A stretch of 9,519 nucleotides of DNA, from NCBI GenBank assembly GCA_030450655.1, contig JAKDIE010000032.1:1-9519 (forward strand). The letters run 5' to 3'. Under the pieces are notes generated by a model, which was not told where the DNA came from, did not search any database, and was given only the letters and a program-made list of their open reading frames with translations. This document shows, piece by piece, positions 1 to 5,766 of the stretch. Origin of the DNA: Ruaniaceae bacterium. Its GTDB lineage: Bacteria > Actinomycetota > Actinomycetes > Actinomycetales > Actinomycetaceae. Position 1 is the stretch's first letter. Every line of letters starts with the position of its first letter. The position numbers and the translations under genes were made by a program.

Positions 1-492
1 GTACTTCTCGAGTGCCTGGAACGTGCCCTCGGGATCGGGCGAGGTGACCTTGCCAGAGCCGCGCACGGTGGGCAACACGGCGGCGATCTGCTCGCGGGTG
101 GCTCCCACCGAGCGCAGGATGTCCCCCGCGCTGGAGCTCGACTTCGCGAGCGCGAGCAGGAGATGTTCGGTGGAGACGTAGTCGTCGCCTAGCGCGGAAG
201 CCTCCTCGCCGGCCGCCTGGATTGCGGAAAGCATGGGGCGCGAGGCCTGCGGCTGGGAGACGGACGAGCCACTGGCCCCCGGCAGGCGGGAGATCTCAGC
301 GTTGGCCCGGGAGGCGACGTCGGCCGGAGAAGCCTCCACCGCCTGCAGGAGCGCGCGGGCGACGCCGCCGTCCTGCTGCGCGAGCGCGGCCAGGAGGTGC
401 ACCGGCTCGAGCGAGGGGTTTCCGCGCCCGGCGGCGTCTTGCAGAGCGGCGGCCACCGCCTCCTGCGACTTGGTGGTGAGCTTGTCCGACAT
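1..492 (-). CDS. clpB: ATP-dependent chaperone ClpB, N-terminal part (runs off the window)
   Basis: ClpB is the cytosolic AAA+ disaggregase that works with DnaK/DnaJ/GrpE to resolubilise aggregated protein. Only 164 codons are present, with no stop before position 1. The visible part is the double Clp_N repeat. It opens MSDKLTTKSQEAVAAALQDA, followed by an LEPVHLLAALAQQ segment near residues 31-43. The second half of the repeat has DDYVSTEHLLLALAKSS near residues 114-130. The fragment ends in FQALEKY, the linker that normally precedes the first nucleotide-binding domain in ClpB. Presence of ALEKY and the absence of ClpC-type features favour ClpB over ClpC/ClpA. The ATG at 492 has an AAAGG ribosome binding site at 498-502. 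A HAIR operator lies 60-80 nt upstream, which fits the HspR-controlled clpB of actinobacteria. The ATPase domains are outside the window. Confidence 0.95.
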   Translation of the reverse strand, partial: MSDKLTTKSQEAVAAALQDAAGRGNPSLEPVHLLAALAQQDGGVARALLQAVEASPADVASRANAEISRLPGASGSSVSQPQASRPMLSAIQAAGEEASALGDDYVSTEHLLLALAKSSSSAGDILRSVGATREQIAAVLPTVRGSGKVTSPDPEGTFQALEKY

Positions 493-551
493 GGCTGCCT
501 TTCGTTGATTCGGGTGCGGGCGCTCCGCACACTTAGGTCAACGACGGCGAA

Positions 552-572
552 CTTGAGTCTATTCCGCTCAAG
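552..572. promoter_or_regulatory. HAIR element, HspR repressor operator of clpB
   Basis: The sequence CTTGAGT-N7-GCTCAAG matches the HspR-associated inverted repeat consensus CTTGAGT-N7-ACTCAAG at 13 of 14 positions. It sits in the divergent clpB/helicase gap, 60 nt upstream of the clpB ATG. HspR binding to such sites represses clpB and dnaK operons in Streptomyces and mycobacteria. HspR control here is inferred from the motif and its position. I could not place convincing -35/-10 hexamers. Confidence 0.85.
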
Positions 573-739
573 TTTCACAATTCTGGGCCGCGTGTGGCGT
601 ATGTCTCGCCGGGCCGGGCCGCGAACCGCGCTAGAGTTGAAACACGGCTCGTTCGTAGCATGCGCAATCGCACGCTCCGCAGTCCTCGCATCACTTTGCG
701 CGACGGCGTTCACGAGCCCCTTGATCATGAAAGGTCCAC

Positions 740-2086
740 GTGACCACCACTACTTTCGCCAGCCTCGGCGTGCCCGCCCCCATCGCGAAGGCGCTCGCAC
801 AAGACGGCAAAACCGCACCATTCCCCATCCAGCGCGACACGCTCGAGGACACCCTCGCGGGGCGCGACGTGCTCGGCCGGGGCCGCACCGGCTCCGGCAA
901 GACCCTCGCCTTCGGCATCCCACTGGTGGCGAACCTCGCCGTGGGCGCCACCGCGAAGCGCAGGCCGCGGCGGCCGCGCGGCCTCGTGCTCGCGCCCACC
1001 CGCGAACTCGTGACGCAGATCGCTGAGGCCATCTCGTACATCGCCGCGCCGATGGGCATCCGCGTCACCACCATCTTTGGTGGGGTCTCCCAGAAGCGCC
1101 AGGAGGAGCAACTCGCGCGCGGCGCGGACATCGTTGTGGCGGCCCCTGGGCGTCTCGACGATCTGATGAAGCAGCGCGCCATCGACCTCAGCGGCGTGGA
1201 GATCACCGTGCTTGACGAGGCCGATCACATGGCGGACATGGGGTTCCTCCCCGTGGTCACCCGGATCCTCAACGCGACACCGAAGCAGGGGCAGCGGCTG
1301 CTGTTCAGTGCCACCCTCGATAACGGCGTGGACAAGATCGTGCAACGTTACCTGCACGAGCCGATCCTGCACTCCGTGGATCCCGTCGAATCGCCCGTGG
1401 CCCAGATGACTCACCACGTGTTCGAAGTTTCGGGGAAGGCCGAGAAGGATGAGCTGATCGTGGCACTCGCATCGGGCACCGGCCGCCGGATTCTATTCAC
1501 GCGCATGAAGCACCAGGCAAAGAAGCTCGCGAAGCAGCTGACTGATCGAGGTATCCCGGCCGTTGAGTTGCAGGGCAACCTCTCGCAGAACGCGCGCGAG
1601 CGCAATCTCGCCGAGTTCAAATCCGGCGCGGCAAAGGTGCTCGTGGCAACGGACGTTGCCGCGCGCGGCATCCACATCGACGATGTGGAACTGGTGGTGC
1701 ACATCGATCCTCCCGTGGAACACAAGGCGTACCTGCATCGCTCCGGTCGCACCGCTCGCGCGGGGGCGGAGGGCGCGGTCGTGACGATCTGCCTTCCCGA
1801 GCAGCGCGGCGAGATGCGTGCGCTCCTGCGCTCCGCCAAGATCAAGGCCACTCCACGACTGGTTCGCAGGGACGATCCTGCCGTGGTGGCGCTCGTGGGC
1901 GAGGTTTCCGCGGTTGTGGATCCCGCTGTGATCGCGCGCCGCAGGAATGCGGCACTCACCGAGCAGCAGCGCGCGTCCGGGCAACGCCCGGCACGCAATG
2001 CGAATAAGGGGAACCAGTCGCAACGCGGTGGCGGTGGTGGCGGTCGTAGTCGCGGCCGAGGCAAGGCGCCGAGCCGCACCCGCTAA
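740..2086 (+). CDS. DEAD-box ATP-dependent RNA helicase
   Basis: This is a superfamily 2 RNA helicase of 448 residues, expected to unwind RNA duplexes or remodel ribonucleoprotein in the cytosol (ribosome assembly, mRNA decay or cold adaptation). Motifs appear in order: Q-motif region FPIQ at 28-31, Walker A GRTGSGKT at 48-55, PTREL at 86-90, the Ib-type APGR at 135-138, DEAD at 159-162, SAT at 190-192, ATDVAARG at 303-310, and HRSGRTARAG at 333-342. Both RecA-like lobes are therefore complete. The tail from about 404 is basic and ends in a glycine/arginine-rich RGG-like stretch (429-441), a common RNA-binding extension in this family. The GTG start has a GAAAGG site at 729-734, 5 nt upstream. 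It is divergent from clpB and appears monocistronic. The subgroup (RhlE- or CsdA-like) cannot be settled by reading. Confidence 0.95.
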   Translation: MTTTTFASLGVPAPIAKALAQDGKTAPFPIQRDTLEDTLAGRDVLGRGRTGSGKTLAFGIPLVANLAVGATAKRRPRRPRGLVLAPTRELVTQIAEAISYIAAPMGIRVTTIFGGVSQKRQEEQLARGADIVVAAPGRLDDLMKQRAIDLSGVEITVLDEADHMADMGFLPVVTRILNATPKQGQRLLFSATLDNGVDKIVQRYLHEPILHSVDPVESPVAQMTHHVFEVSGKAEKDELIVALASGTGRRILFTRMKHQAKKLAKQLTDRGIPAVELQGNLSQNARERNLAEFKSGAAKVLVATDVAARGIHIDDVELVVHIDPPVEHKAYLHRSGRTARAGAEGAVVTICLPEQRGEMRALLRSAKIKATPRLVRRDDPAVVALVGEVSAVVDPAVIARRRNAALTEQQRASGQRPARNANKGNQSQRGGGGGGRSRGRGKAPSRTR

Positions 2087-2211
2087 CGCCGTTTGCATCT
2101 CCGTTGGCGGCGGCGGTGACGGTCACAATCGCAGCGCAGTACCGGGCTGGGACCACTCCGGCGGCCGTCGTCGGGACCTGAGGTTGAGCATGAACCGCTC
2201 GTGCAACTCAC

Positions 2212-2251
2212 GCAGGCAGTTGCGTTGCAAATATGCAACTCCACTGCCAGC
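2212..2251. repeat. Nested stem-loop between convergent genes
   Basis: The outer arms GGCAGT (2215-2220) and ACTGCC (2243-2248) enclose a perfect inner palindrome GTTGCA-AATA-TGCAAC (2224-2239). A 3x3 internal loop separates them. Two further G/C pairs (2212-2213 with 2250-2251) lie outside a single A/A mismatch. No T-run follows on either strand. It could be a bidirectional terminator or a REP-like element; the function is inferred only. Confidence 0.5.
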
Positions 2252-2290
2252 TACACGCCGATCGCAGGTCCCGTGCGCAACGGAACTGCC
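2215..2290. repeat. Three copies of GGCAGT-N3-GTTGC(A/G)
   Basis: Copies are GGCAGTTGCGTTGCA at 2215-2229 (+), GGCAGTGGAGTTGCA at 2234-2248 (-) and GGCAGTTCCGTTGCG at 2276-2290 (-). The first two face each other and form the hairpin. The two minus-strand copies also share TAGCT directly before the motif and sit in 30-nt units (2236-2265 and 2278-2307) that match at 22 of 30 positions, 42 nt apart. Confidence 0.55.
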
Positions 2291-2390
2291 AGCTAAGCCA
2301 TGATCGCTGCCGAACCCCGGCCTCCCAGACTCCGCAATCCGAGGGCAACCCGACACGGGCTACCGGCGCGCTTCCCATTGCCAGGTTTCA

Positions 2391-2753
2391 CTACCGGAGC
2401 TGGATGATCCGATCACTCTCACCCCAGGCGCGGTCCGCTGTGAGGACCTCTGTGGCAAGGCGGTCGGCCAGGGCCAGGCAGAGGCGGTCGCCGAGAGAGA
2501 GACCCGAGCCCCGCTCCCAGAGTGACGCTGCACGCTCGGCGTCGGCGTCCGTCGTCGGCTCAATGGACAGGCCGAAGCTGACCAGGACGGCCCGAGCACT
2601 TGCCCAGTCCCCTCCGTGCGCCATTACCTTCTGTGCGACCTCCGACCAGTTGGCCGCACTCACCACTCCGTTTTCAAGGTGCGGGGCGACGCCATCGCCT
2701 CCGTCCTCACCCTTGAGGAATGCGAGGATCGCCGACGAGTCGAGAACCATCAT
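2391..2753 (-). CDS. vapC: VapC-family PIN-domain ribonuclease toxin
   Basis: This is a 120-residue PIN-domain protein, the usual size for a VapC toxin, which acts as a Mg2+-dependent endoribonuclease on tRNA, rRNA or mRNA. The acidic active-site set is visible: D5 in VLDSSAIL, E38 in NWSEV, D89 in LSLGDRLCLALA, and D107 in VLTADRAW. The ATG at 2753 overlaps the stop of the upstream AbrB-type antitoxin by 4 nt (ATGA), so the pair should be translationally coupled. A GAGG lies 7 nt before the start, inside the antitoxin gene. A second ATG directly follows (2750) and is equally possible. The RNA target cannot be read from the sequence. The intact catalytic residues suggest an active toxin. Confidence 0.9.
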   Translation of the reverse strand: MMVLDSSAILAFLKGEDGGDGVAPHLENGVVSAANWSEVAQKVMAHGGDWASARAVLVSFGLSIEPTTDADAERAASLWERGSGLSLGDRLCLALADRLATEVLTADRAWGESDRIIQLR

Positions 2754-2995
2754 GCGTCATCCTCGCGCGCCGCAGCCTCACGCCGTTCGGAGACAAGTTC
2801 GGCAACCAGATCGGCATCTCGCAACTGCTCCCGTACACGCGCGAGCGCCCGCTCGCGGGTCGTCACAAGTACGCCCTGATCGGTTTCGATGAAGAGCATC
2901 GGTGTCCCCTGAGTCCAGCCGTGGCGTGCACGTAGCTCCGCGGGAACCACAAGGCGACCTCGGTCTCCCATCGGTGCACTAGATGTGGTACTCAT
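2750..2995 (-). CDS. vapB: AbrB/MazE-type VapB antitoxin
   Basis: This 81-residue protein has a SpoVT/AbrB swapped-hairpin DNA-binding domain at about residues 9-52. Its signature is MGDRGRLVVPAELRARHGW, followed by the strand LFIETDQGVLVTT. The C-terminal half (about 50-81) is a charged helix rich in Arg, Glu and Asp, the usual toxin-binding tail. It should neutralise the VapC encoded immediately downstream and repress the operon. I chose the ATG at 2995 because it begins just before the AbrB fold and lies inside a perfect inverted repeat suited to autoregulation. No good Shine-Dalgarno precedes it, and the frame is open back to 3106. An internal ATG at 2971 is possible but also lacks a ribosome binding site. 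Confidence 0.85.
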   Translation of the reverse strand: MSTTSSAPMGDRGRLVVPAELRARHGWTQGTPMLFIETDQGVLVTTRERALARVREQLRDADLVAELVSERREAAAREDDA

Positions 2996-3011
2996 CGTTT
3001 CACGGTACCAC
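2985..3011. promoter_or_regulatory. Candidate VapB autoregulatory operator
   Basis: A perfect inverted repeat GTGGTAC-N13-GTACCAC covers the antitoxin start codon (2993-2995). AbrB-type antitoxins bind inverted repeats in their own promoter or leader region, so this is a plausible operator. Binding is inferred from position and symmetry only. Confidence 0.55.
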
Positions 3012-3040
3012 TCCGCTGTTTTCCGTGGGATTCGAGAATC

Positions 3041-3102
3041 GGCGATGGTGTGCATAGATCCAGGGTGACAGGTGACGCTACGGCGGTATGCCGCCCATCG
3101 CC
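3041..3102. repeat. 62-bp imperfect inverted repeat (16-nt arms)
   Basis: The left arm 3041-3056 and the reverse complement of the right arm 3087-3102 match at 13 of 16 positions: GGCGATGG, three mismatches, then GCATA. The loop contains the tandem GGTGAC-A-GGTGAC (3064-3076). It lies between the phosphatase stop and the vapB start on the transcribed minus strand. No T-run follows, so a terminator role is uncertain. Confidence 0.5.
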
Positions 3103-3107
3103 ACATC

Positions 3108-3116
3108 TGTGGATAA
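3108..3116. promoter_or_regulatory. DnaA-box-like nonamer TGTGGATAA
   Basis: The reverse complement is TTATCCACA, a perfect match to the classical DnaA box TTATNCACA. It abuts the hairpin ending at 3102. One 9-mer can occur by chance, but four one- or two-mismatch relatives lie in the paired elements at 4784-4820 and 5803-5841. Confidence 0.35.
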
Positions 3117-3183
3117 CCGATATTCGTTCCGTGCTATCGCTTCGATGAAGAGCGGCCGATGCGCGACACCGAGCCGGGACCGC

Positions 3184-4017
3184 TCAGAGGTCTTCGGCGC
3201 GAACCCAGCCTTCGATCATGGGCTGCAGTTGATCGATGAGGGTTGAGTTCGCCGCGATGAGAAGCTCCCCGCTCGGTCGCGTTGACCCTCCACGCCCGCG
3301 CACGATCGCGCCCGCCTCCTGCGCGATCAGTGCGCCGGCCATGAAATCCCAGGGCTTCAGCCCGATCTCGTAGAAGAGGTCCACCTTCCCCTCCGCGAGC
3401 AGGCACAGATCGATCGCGGCCGCGCCGAACCGACGAATATCCCGCACCGTCCCCAGCAGGTTCGCGAGCACTCGCGCCTGCCGCACGCGCACCTCGGGCG
3501 CGTACTGGAAGCCGGTCGCAACCAGGGTGACGGGCAGGGACGTCGTCGTCGCTACCGCCAACCGATCGCCGTCGGCCCATGCGCCGCGCCCCACCGCCGC
3601 CGAGTAGACGCGCCCGCTGAAGATGTTCACCACCACACCCGCGATCGCGCGCCACTGCGTGCCGGTGGGATCCCCCTCGACGACGGCGATGCTCACCGCG
3701 CAGGGATCGAGCCCATAGAGATAGTTGACCGTGCCGTCGATGGGGTCCACGACCCAGGTCAGGCCTGAGGCGCTCGGGACGGCGTCAAACTCTTCACCGA
3801 GGAAGCCGTCGTCCGGGCGTGCCTCGGCGAGCGCGTGCCGCACGAACTGCTCGGTCTCACGATCGGCGTCGGTCACGATGTCCGCAATCGCCGATTTCGA
3901 ATACGCCACCTCGATCCCACCGGCGCGTCGCGAGCGCGCGATCTCCGCCGCGCGCGTTCCGATCGTCACCGCGAGATCGTGGACCTCGCCGATCAGTGCT
4001 TCACTGACAGGCTGCAT
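3184..4017 (-). CDS. Inositol monophosphatase family protein (SuhB-like)
   Basis: This 277-residue enzyme belongs to the Mg2+-dependent, Li+-sensitive phosphatase superfamily. The metal-binding motifs are present: GEE at 74-76, the signature WVVDPIDGTVNYLYG at 88-102 (with D91 and D94), and PWDFMAGAL at 222-230 (with D224). Length is normal for the family. Likely activity is hydrolysis of inositol monophosphate or a related sugar phosphate (histidinol phosphate and PAP are alternatives within the superfamily). In actinobacteria such enzymes can supply inositol for phosphatidylinositol or mycothiol. An ATG also exists at 4041, but the ATG at 4017 has a full AAGGAGG at 4022-4028, so it is preferred. 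The lipoprotein gene lies 66 nt upstream on the same strand, so co-transcription is possible. A degraded copy of its 5' end lies near 4938-4985. Confidence 0.92.
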   Translation of the reverse strand: MQPVSEALIGEVHDLAVTIGTRAAEIARSRRAGGIEVAYSKSAIADIVTDADRETEQFVRHALAEARPDDGFLGEEFDAVPSASGLTWVVDPIDGTVNYLYGLDPCAVSIAVVEGDPTGTQWRAIAGVVVNIFSGRVYSAAVGRGAWADGDRLAVATTTSLPVTLVATGFQYAPEVRVRQARVLANLLGTVRDIRRFGAAAIDLCLLAEGKVDLFYEIGLKPWDFMAGALIAQEAGAIVRGRGGSTRPSGELLIAANSTLIDQLQPMIEGWVRAEDL

Positions 4018-4021
4018 GGCG

Positions 4022-4028
4022 CCTCCTT
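4022..4028 (-). promoter_or_regulatory. Ribosome binding site fixing the phosphatase start
   Basis: AAGGAGG lies 4 nt upstream of the ATG at 4017. It rules against the in-frame ATG at 4041. Confidence 0.8.
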
Positions 4029-4083
4029 CGACACCACCCACTCTATCGATCGGCGGACCTCGCAGCGGGACCGCGCCGGTTCG

Positions 4084-4710
4084 CTAGCCGCCTCCGTGGC
4101 CCGGGTACAACTCGTCGAACGCAGCCTTCCACTGCGGGTGATCGTCCGGACACATGTAGCGCATGCCGTAGACCATGATGCTTGCAACACTCGCCTCCGC
4201 CAGCGCGCGATCCTCGCCCACAACATCGGCCGGAATCAGCATTTCGAATAGCGGCGACGTCGCAATGTGTGAGGAAACCGCCCCGGCATCGATCTCGTGC
4301 CCATTCAGAATGGCCGTCTCGCAGGAGTCCGCGGTGAGCGCAAGCGTTACTGCCTCGACACCTTCGTTCCACTCGCTCCCCTGCGATTCGAAATGCGCGC
4401 GCTGGGCGTCGATGAATTCGATCTGCTCGGGCGTGGTGGCTTTCAGGAGCGAACCATCCTGCGGCAACTGCTGATCACGCATGAACTGGTCCCGCTCGGC
4501 GAATACGTCCGCCAATGCATTTAAGTCCTCGGTGGCCTCATCAATATCCGCGCCCTGCGGCGACTCCGTCTCGACCACATCAATCGTTGCGGGCGTGGTG
4601 GCAATGGGCGTAGGCCTTACCTTCTCCGAAGTGTCGCCGCCGGAGCACCCCGCAAGGAGCGCGACTGCAAACACCCCTGCGAATGCCCTTACCAATGATC
4701 GTTGATCCAT
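4084..4710 (-). CDS. Secreted lipoprotein of unknown function
   Basis: This 208-residue protein has a classical lipoprotein signal peptide: MDQR, a hydrophobic core (about residues 6-20), then the lipobox LLAGC with the lipidated cysteine at C22. A Ser/Gly/Thr/Pro-rich linker follows (about 23-50). The remaining domain is acidic and mostly helical in appearance, with two more cysteines (in ADSCET and RYMCPDD) that could form a disulfide outside the cell. It ends in a short Gly-rich tail (HGGG). I do not recognise the domain. The ATG at 4710 is fixed by a perfect AAGGAGG at 4716-4722. The frame stays open upstream to 4932, but that stretch lacks a signal sequence and crosses a repeat. It precedes the inositol-phosphatase-family gene by 66 nt on the same strand. 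Confidence 0.85.
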   Translation of the reverse strand: MDQRSLVRAFAGVFAVALLAGCSGGDTSEKVRPTPIATTPATIDVVETESPQGADIDEATEDLNALADVFAERDQFMRDQQLPQDGSLLKATTPEQIEFIDAQRAHFESQGSEWNEGVEAVTLALTADSCETAILNGHEIDAGAVSSHIATSPLFEMLIPADVVGEDRALAEASVASIMVYGMRYMCPDDHPQWKAAFDELYPGHGGG

Positions 4711-4715
4711 GACTT

Positions 4716-4722
4716 CCTCCTT
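4716..4722 (-). promoter_or_regulatory. Ribosome binding site fixing the lipoprotein start
   Basis: AAGGAGG lies 5 nt before the ATG at 4710. The signal peptide begins at that codon, which confirms it over the longer open frame reaching 4932. Confidence 0.85.
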
Positions 4723-4783
4723 CAACAGCGTGTGGCCCAACCTAGCCCTGTTGGGCGTACGCACGTCACTCTCCGACGGGCTG

Positions 4784-4820
4784 CCTGTGGATAGGGGCTC
4801 GCGGCGCCGCTGTGGATAGC
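4784..4820. repeat. Paired TGTGGATAG element, copy 1
   Basis: The first 20 nt (CCTGTGGATAGGGGCTCGCG) are identical to copy 2 at 5803-5841. The end GCCGCTGTGGAT(A/G)GC is shared apart from one base. It holds TGTGGATAG at 4786-4794 and 4811-4819. Each is one mismatch from the DnaA box, and both have the same orientation. It lies about 75 nt upstream of the lipoprotein start. Confidence 0.65.
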
Positions 4821-4875
4821 ACTGCATCGCGCGATTGGCATGAGGTGACGCCGCGTGCGCCCGGACGAAGGCCGG

Positions 4876-4985
4876 ATCGATCATGCGTGCGAGAAACTCC
4901 GGAGCGACGCCATTGATAAGGCGATCCGCCACCTCCGCCGATCGACACTGCGTGATCGTGGACCTCGCCGATCAGCGGCGTTCAT
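4876..4985 (-). pseudogene. Degraded 5'-end copy of the inositol-monophosphatase-family gene
   Basis: Positions 4938-4975 match 3959-3996 inside the phosphatase gene at 35 of 38 positions, including 22 identical bases in a row (4954-4975 and 3975-3996). In the phosphatase this stretch encodes LIGEVHDLAVTIG near the N-terminus. Here the same frame reads LIGEVHDHAVSIGGGGG and then loses similarity. An ATG at 4985 with a purine-rich GGAGAGGTGGAG upstream mirrors the intact gene's start, but 11 nt fewer separate it from the shared block, so the frame is shifted. No metal-binding motif is present. The left boundary is uncertain. It directly follows the stop of the second PIN toxin (4998). It could be a remnant of a lost paralogue or of a local duplication. 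Confidence 0.45.
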
Positions 4986-4997
4986 GCTCCACCTCTC

Positions 4998-5432
4998 CTA
5001 GTCCCGAATCCTCTCGACTCCGATCACTTCGACTAGCGACTCGAGCCCCGCGAAGTCGGCGGGATTCAGCGTATACAGCGGCAACCCCTCCGCCGCCGCC
5101 GTAGCTGCGATCATCAGATCGAGGCTCCGGCCACGCGGCTTGCGTCCAACCGCGAAGACCGCCGCAGCGATTGCGCCAAACATCCGGGCATGGCTCGCGC
5201 CGTACGGAATCGGATCGAACCTGCTCTCGACCTCCTGGAGCACCAGGGTTCGCGAGGCCCGTTCAAAAGCCGCAGCAGGGCTCGATCCCCTCACCGCATG
5301 AACACCAACGGCGAGTTCGCCAAGGGTGATCGCGCTGATCTCCGCGTCTCTGGGAAGAACGCCGTTCGGCAGTCGGCCCAGGTCAATGAGTATGTTCGTA
5401 TCGAGCAATCCGACCGGATGACTAGCGTTCAT
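4998..5432 (-). CDS. vapC: PIN-domain toxin (VapC-like), second locus
   Basis: This 144-residue PIN-domain protein is a probable endoribonuclease toxin of a different subgroup from the one at 2391. Active-site residues: D11 in GLLDTNILIDL, E39 in ITLGELAVGV, D105 in RSLDLMIAATA, and the closing LYTLNPADFAGL (N123, D126). This pattern is typical of VapC proteins such as those common in mycobacteria. The ATG at 5432 overlaps the end of the Phd-type antitoxin gene by 11 nt, indicating coupled translation. An upstream in-frame ATG at 5471 would add 13 residues lying wholly inside the antitoxin gene and is less likely. All acidic residues are intact, so an active toxin is expected. Confidence 0.9.
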   Translation of the reverse strand: MNASHPVGLLDTNILIDLGRLPNGVLPRDAEISAITLGELAVGVHAVRGSSPAAAFERASRTLVLQEVESRFDPIPYGASHARMFGAIAAAVFAVGRKPRGRSLDLMIAATAAAEGLPLYTLNPADFAGLESLVEVIGVERIRD

Positions 5433-5691
5433 ACGGATCCGCCAGCTCGTCACCGAATGCGCTGCGGACATCCACCATGAATGCGTCAGAATCTAGCCGC
5501 GGCCAACGCGTCGCCATCGCAATGAGTTCCTCACTTGGGACTCGTCGGCGCCGCCCTTGCAGCGGCACGAGTTCGGCAATGTCACGGCCATCACGTGTCA
5601 CCGTGAACTTCTGCCCACCCTCCACGGCGTCCATGATCTCCTTGGAGCGCATCCGCAAATCCCGCTGGTTGACCGCGTTCTCGGTAGCCAT
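5422..5691 (-). CDS. Phd/YefM-type antitoxin paired with the PIN toxin
   Basis: This 89-residue protein has a Phd/YefM fold at its N-terminus: NQRDLRMRSKEIMDAVEGGQ (residues 8-27), then KFTVTRDGRDIAELVPL, the usual strand-turn-strand after the DNA-binding helices. The tail (about 46-89), with RRRRVPSEELI, is expected to wrap the toxin. It should neutralise the PIN toxin encoded 11 nt into its own end and repress the operon. Phd-type antitoxins paired with VapC toxins are well known in actinobacteria. The ATG at 5691 is chosen because the Phd fold starts there. There is only a distant GGAG. The frame is open back to 5760, but the added residues look like the upstream operator region. Confidence 0.88.
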   Translation of the reverse strand: MATENAVNQRDLRMRSKEIMDAVEGGQKFTVTRDGRDIAELVPLQGRRRRVPSEELIAMATRWPRLDSDAFMVDVRSAFGDELADPYER

Positions 5692-5700
5692 ATCGCCACT

Positions 5701-5736
5701 GTAGCACTCCGTGGCACTTTGTGGCACAAGTGGCAG
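5701..5736. promoter_or_regulatory. Four phased GTGGCAC-like boxes upstream of the antitoxin
   Basis: GTAGCAC (5701-5707), GTGGCAC (5711-5717), GTGGCAC (5721-5727) and GTGGCAG (5730-5736) are spaced 10, 10 and 9 bp apart, about one helical turn. They lie 10-45 nt upstream of the antitoxin ATG. The arrangement suggests cooperative binding along one DNA face, plausibly by the antitoxin or the toxin-antitoxin complex. The function is inferred. Confidence 0.5.
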
Positions 5737-5766
5737 AATCCCTCTGTTCATGCCGCTCACACTAGT

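Larger units (their letters stand above)
2087..2390. other. Convergent intergenic gap with nested hairpin and repeats
   Basis: This 304-nt gap lies between the ends of the helicase (+) and the first VapC gene (-), and I see no credible gene in it. Its centre holds a nested hairpin at 2212-2251 and three copies of a 15-mer. I find no hairpin followed by a T-run directly after either stop codon. Transcription may therefore end at the central hairpin or by Rho. Confidence 0.6.

Noticed and set aside
637..661. TTGAAA and TAGCAT as a helicase promoter
   Set aside because: The hexamers are only 13 bp apart, too close for a normal sigma-70-type promoter.
2135..2146. Possible fourth member of the CCCGGAACTG repeat family (CCCGGTACTGCG on the minus strand)
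   Set aside because: Only 11 of 12 bases match and the GACCACCCT half is missing, so chance is likely in this G/C-rich DNA.
4711..4932. N-terminal extension of the lipoprotein to position 4932
   Set aside because: It would bury a perfect signal peptide and a perfect ribosome binding site inside the protein and cross the TGTGGATAG repeat.
4881..4985. 34-codon open frame starting at the ATG at 4985 (-)
   Set aside because: The translation is Arg/Ser-rich and in a different frame from the phosphatase-like match, so it is better explained as a decayed gene start.
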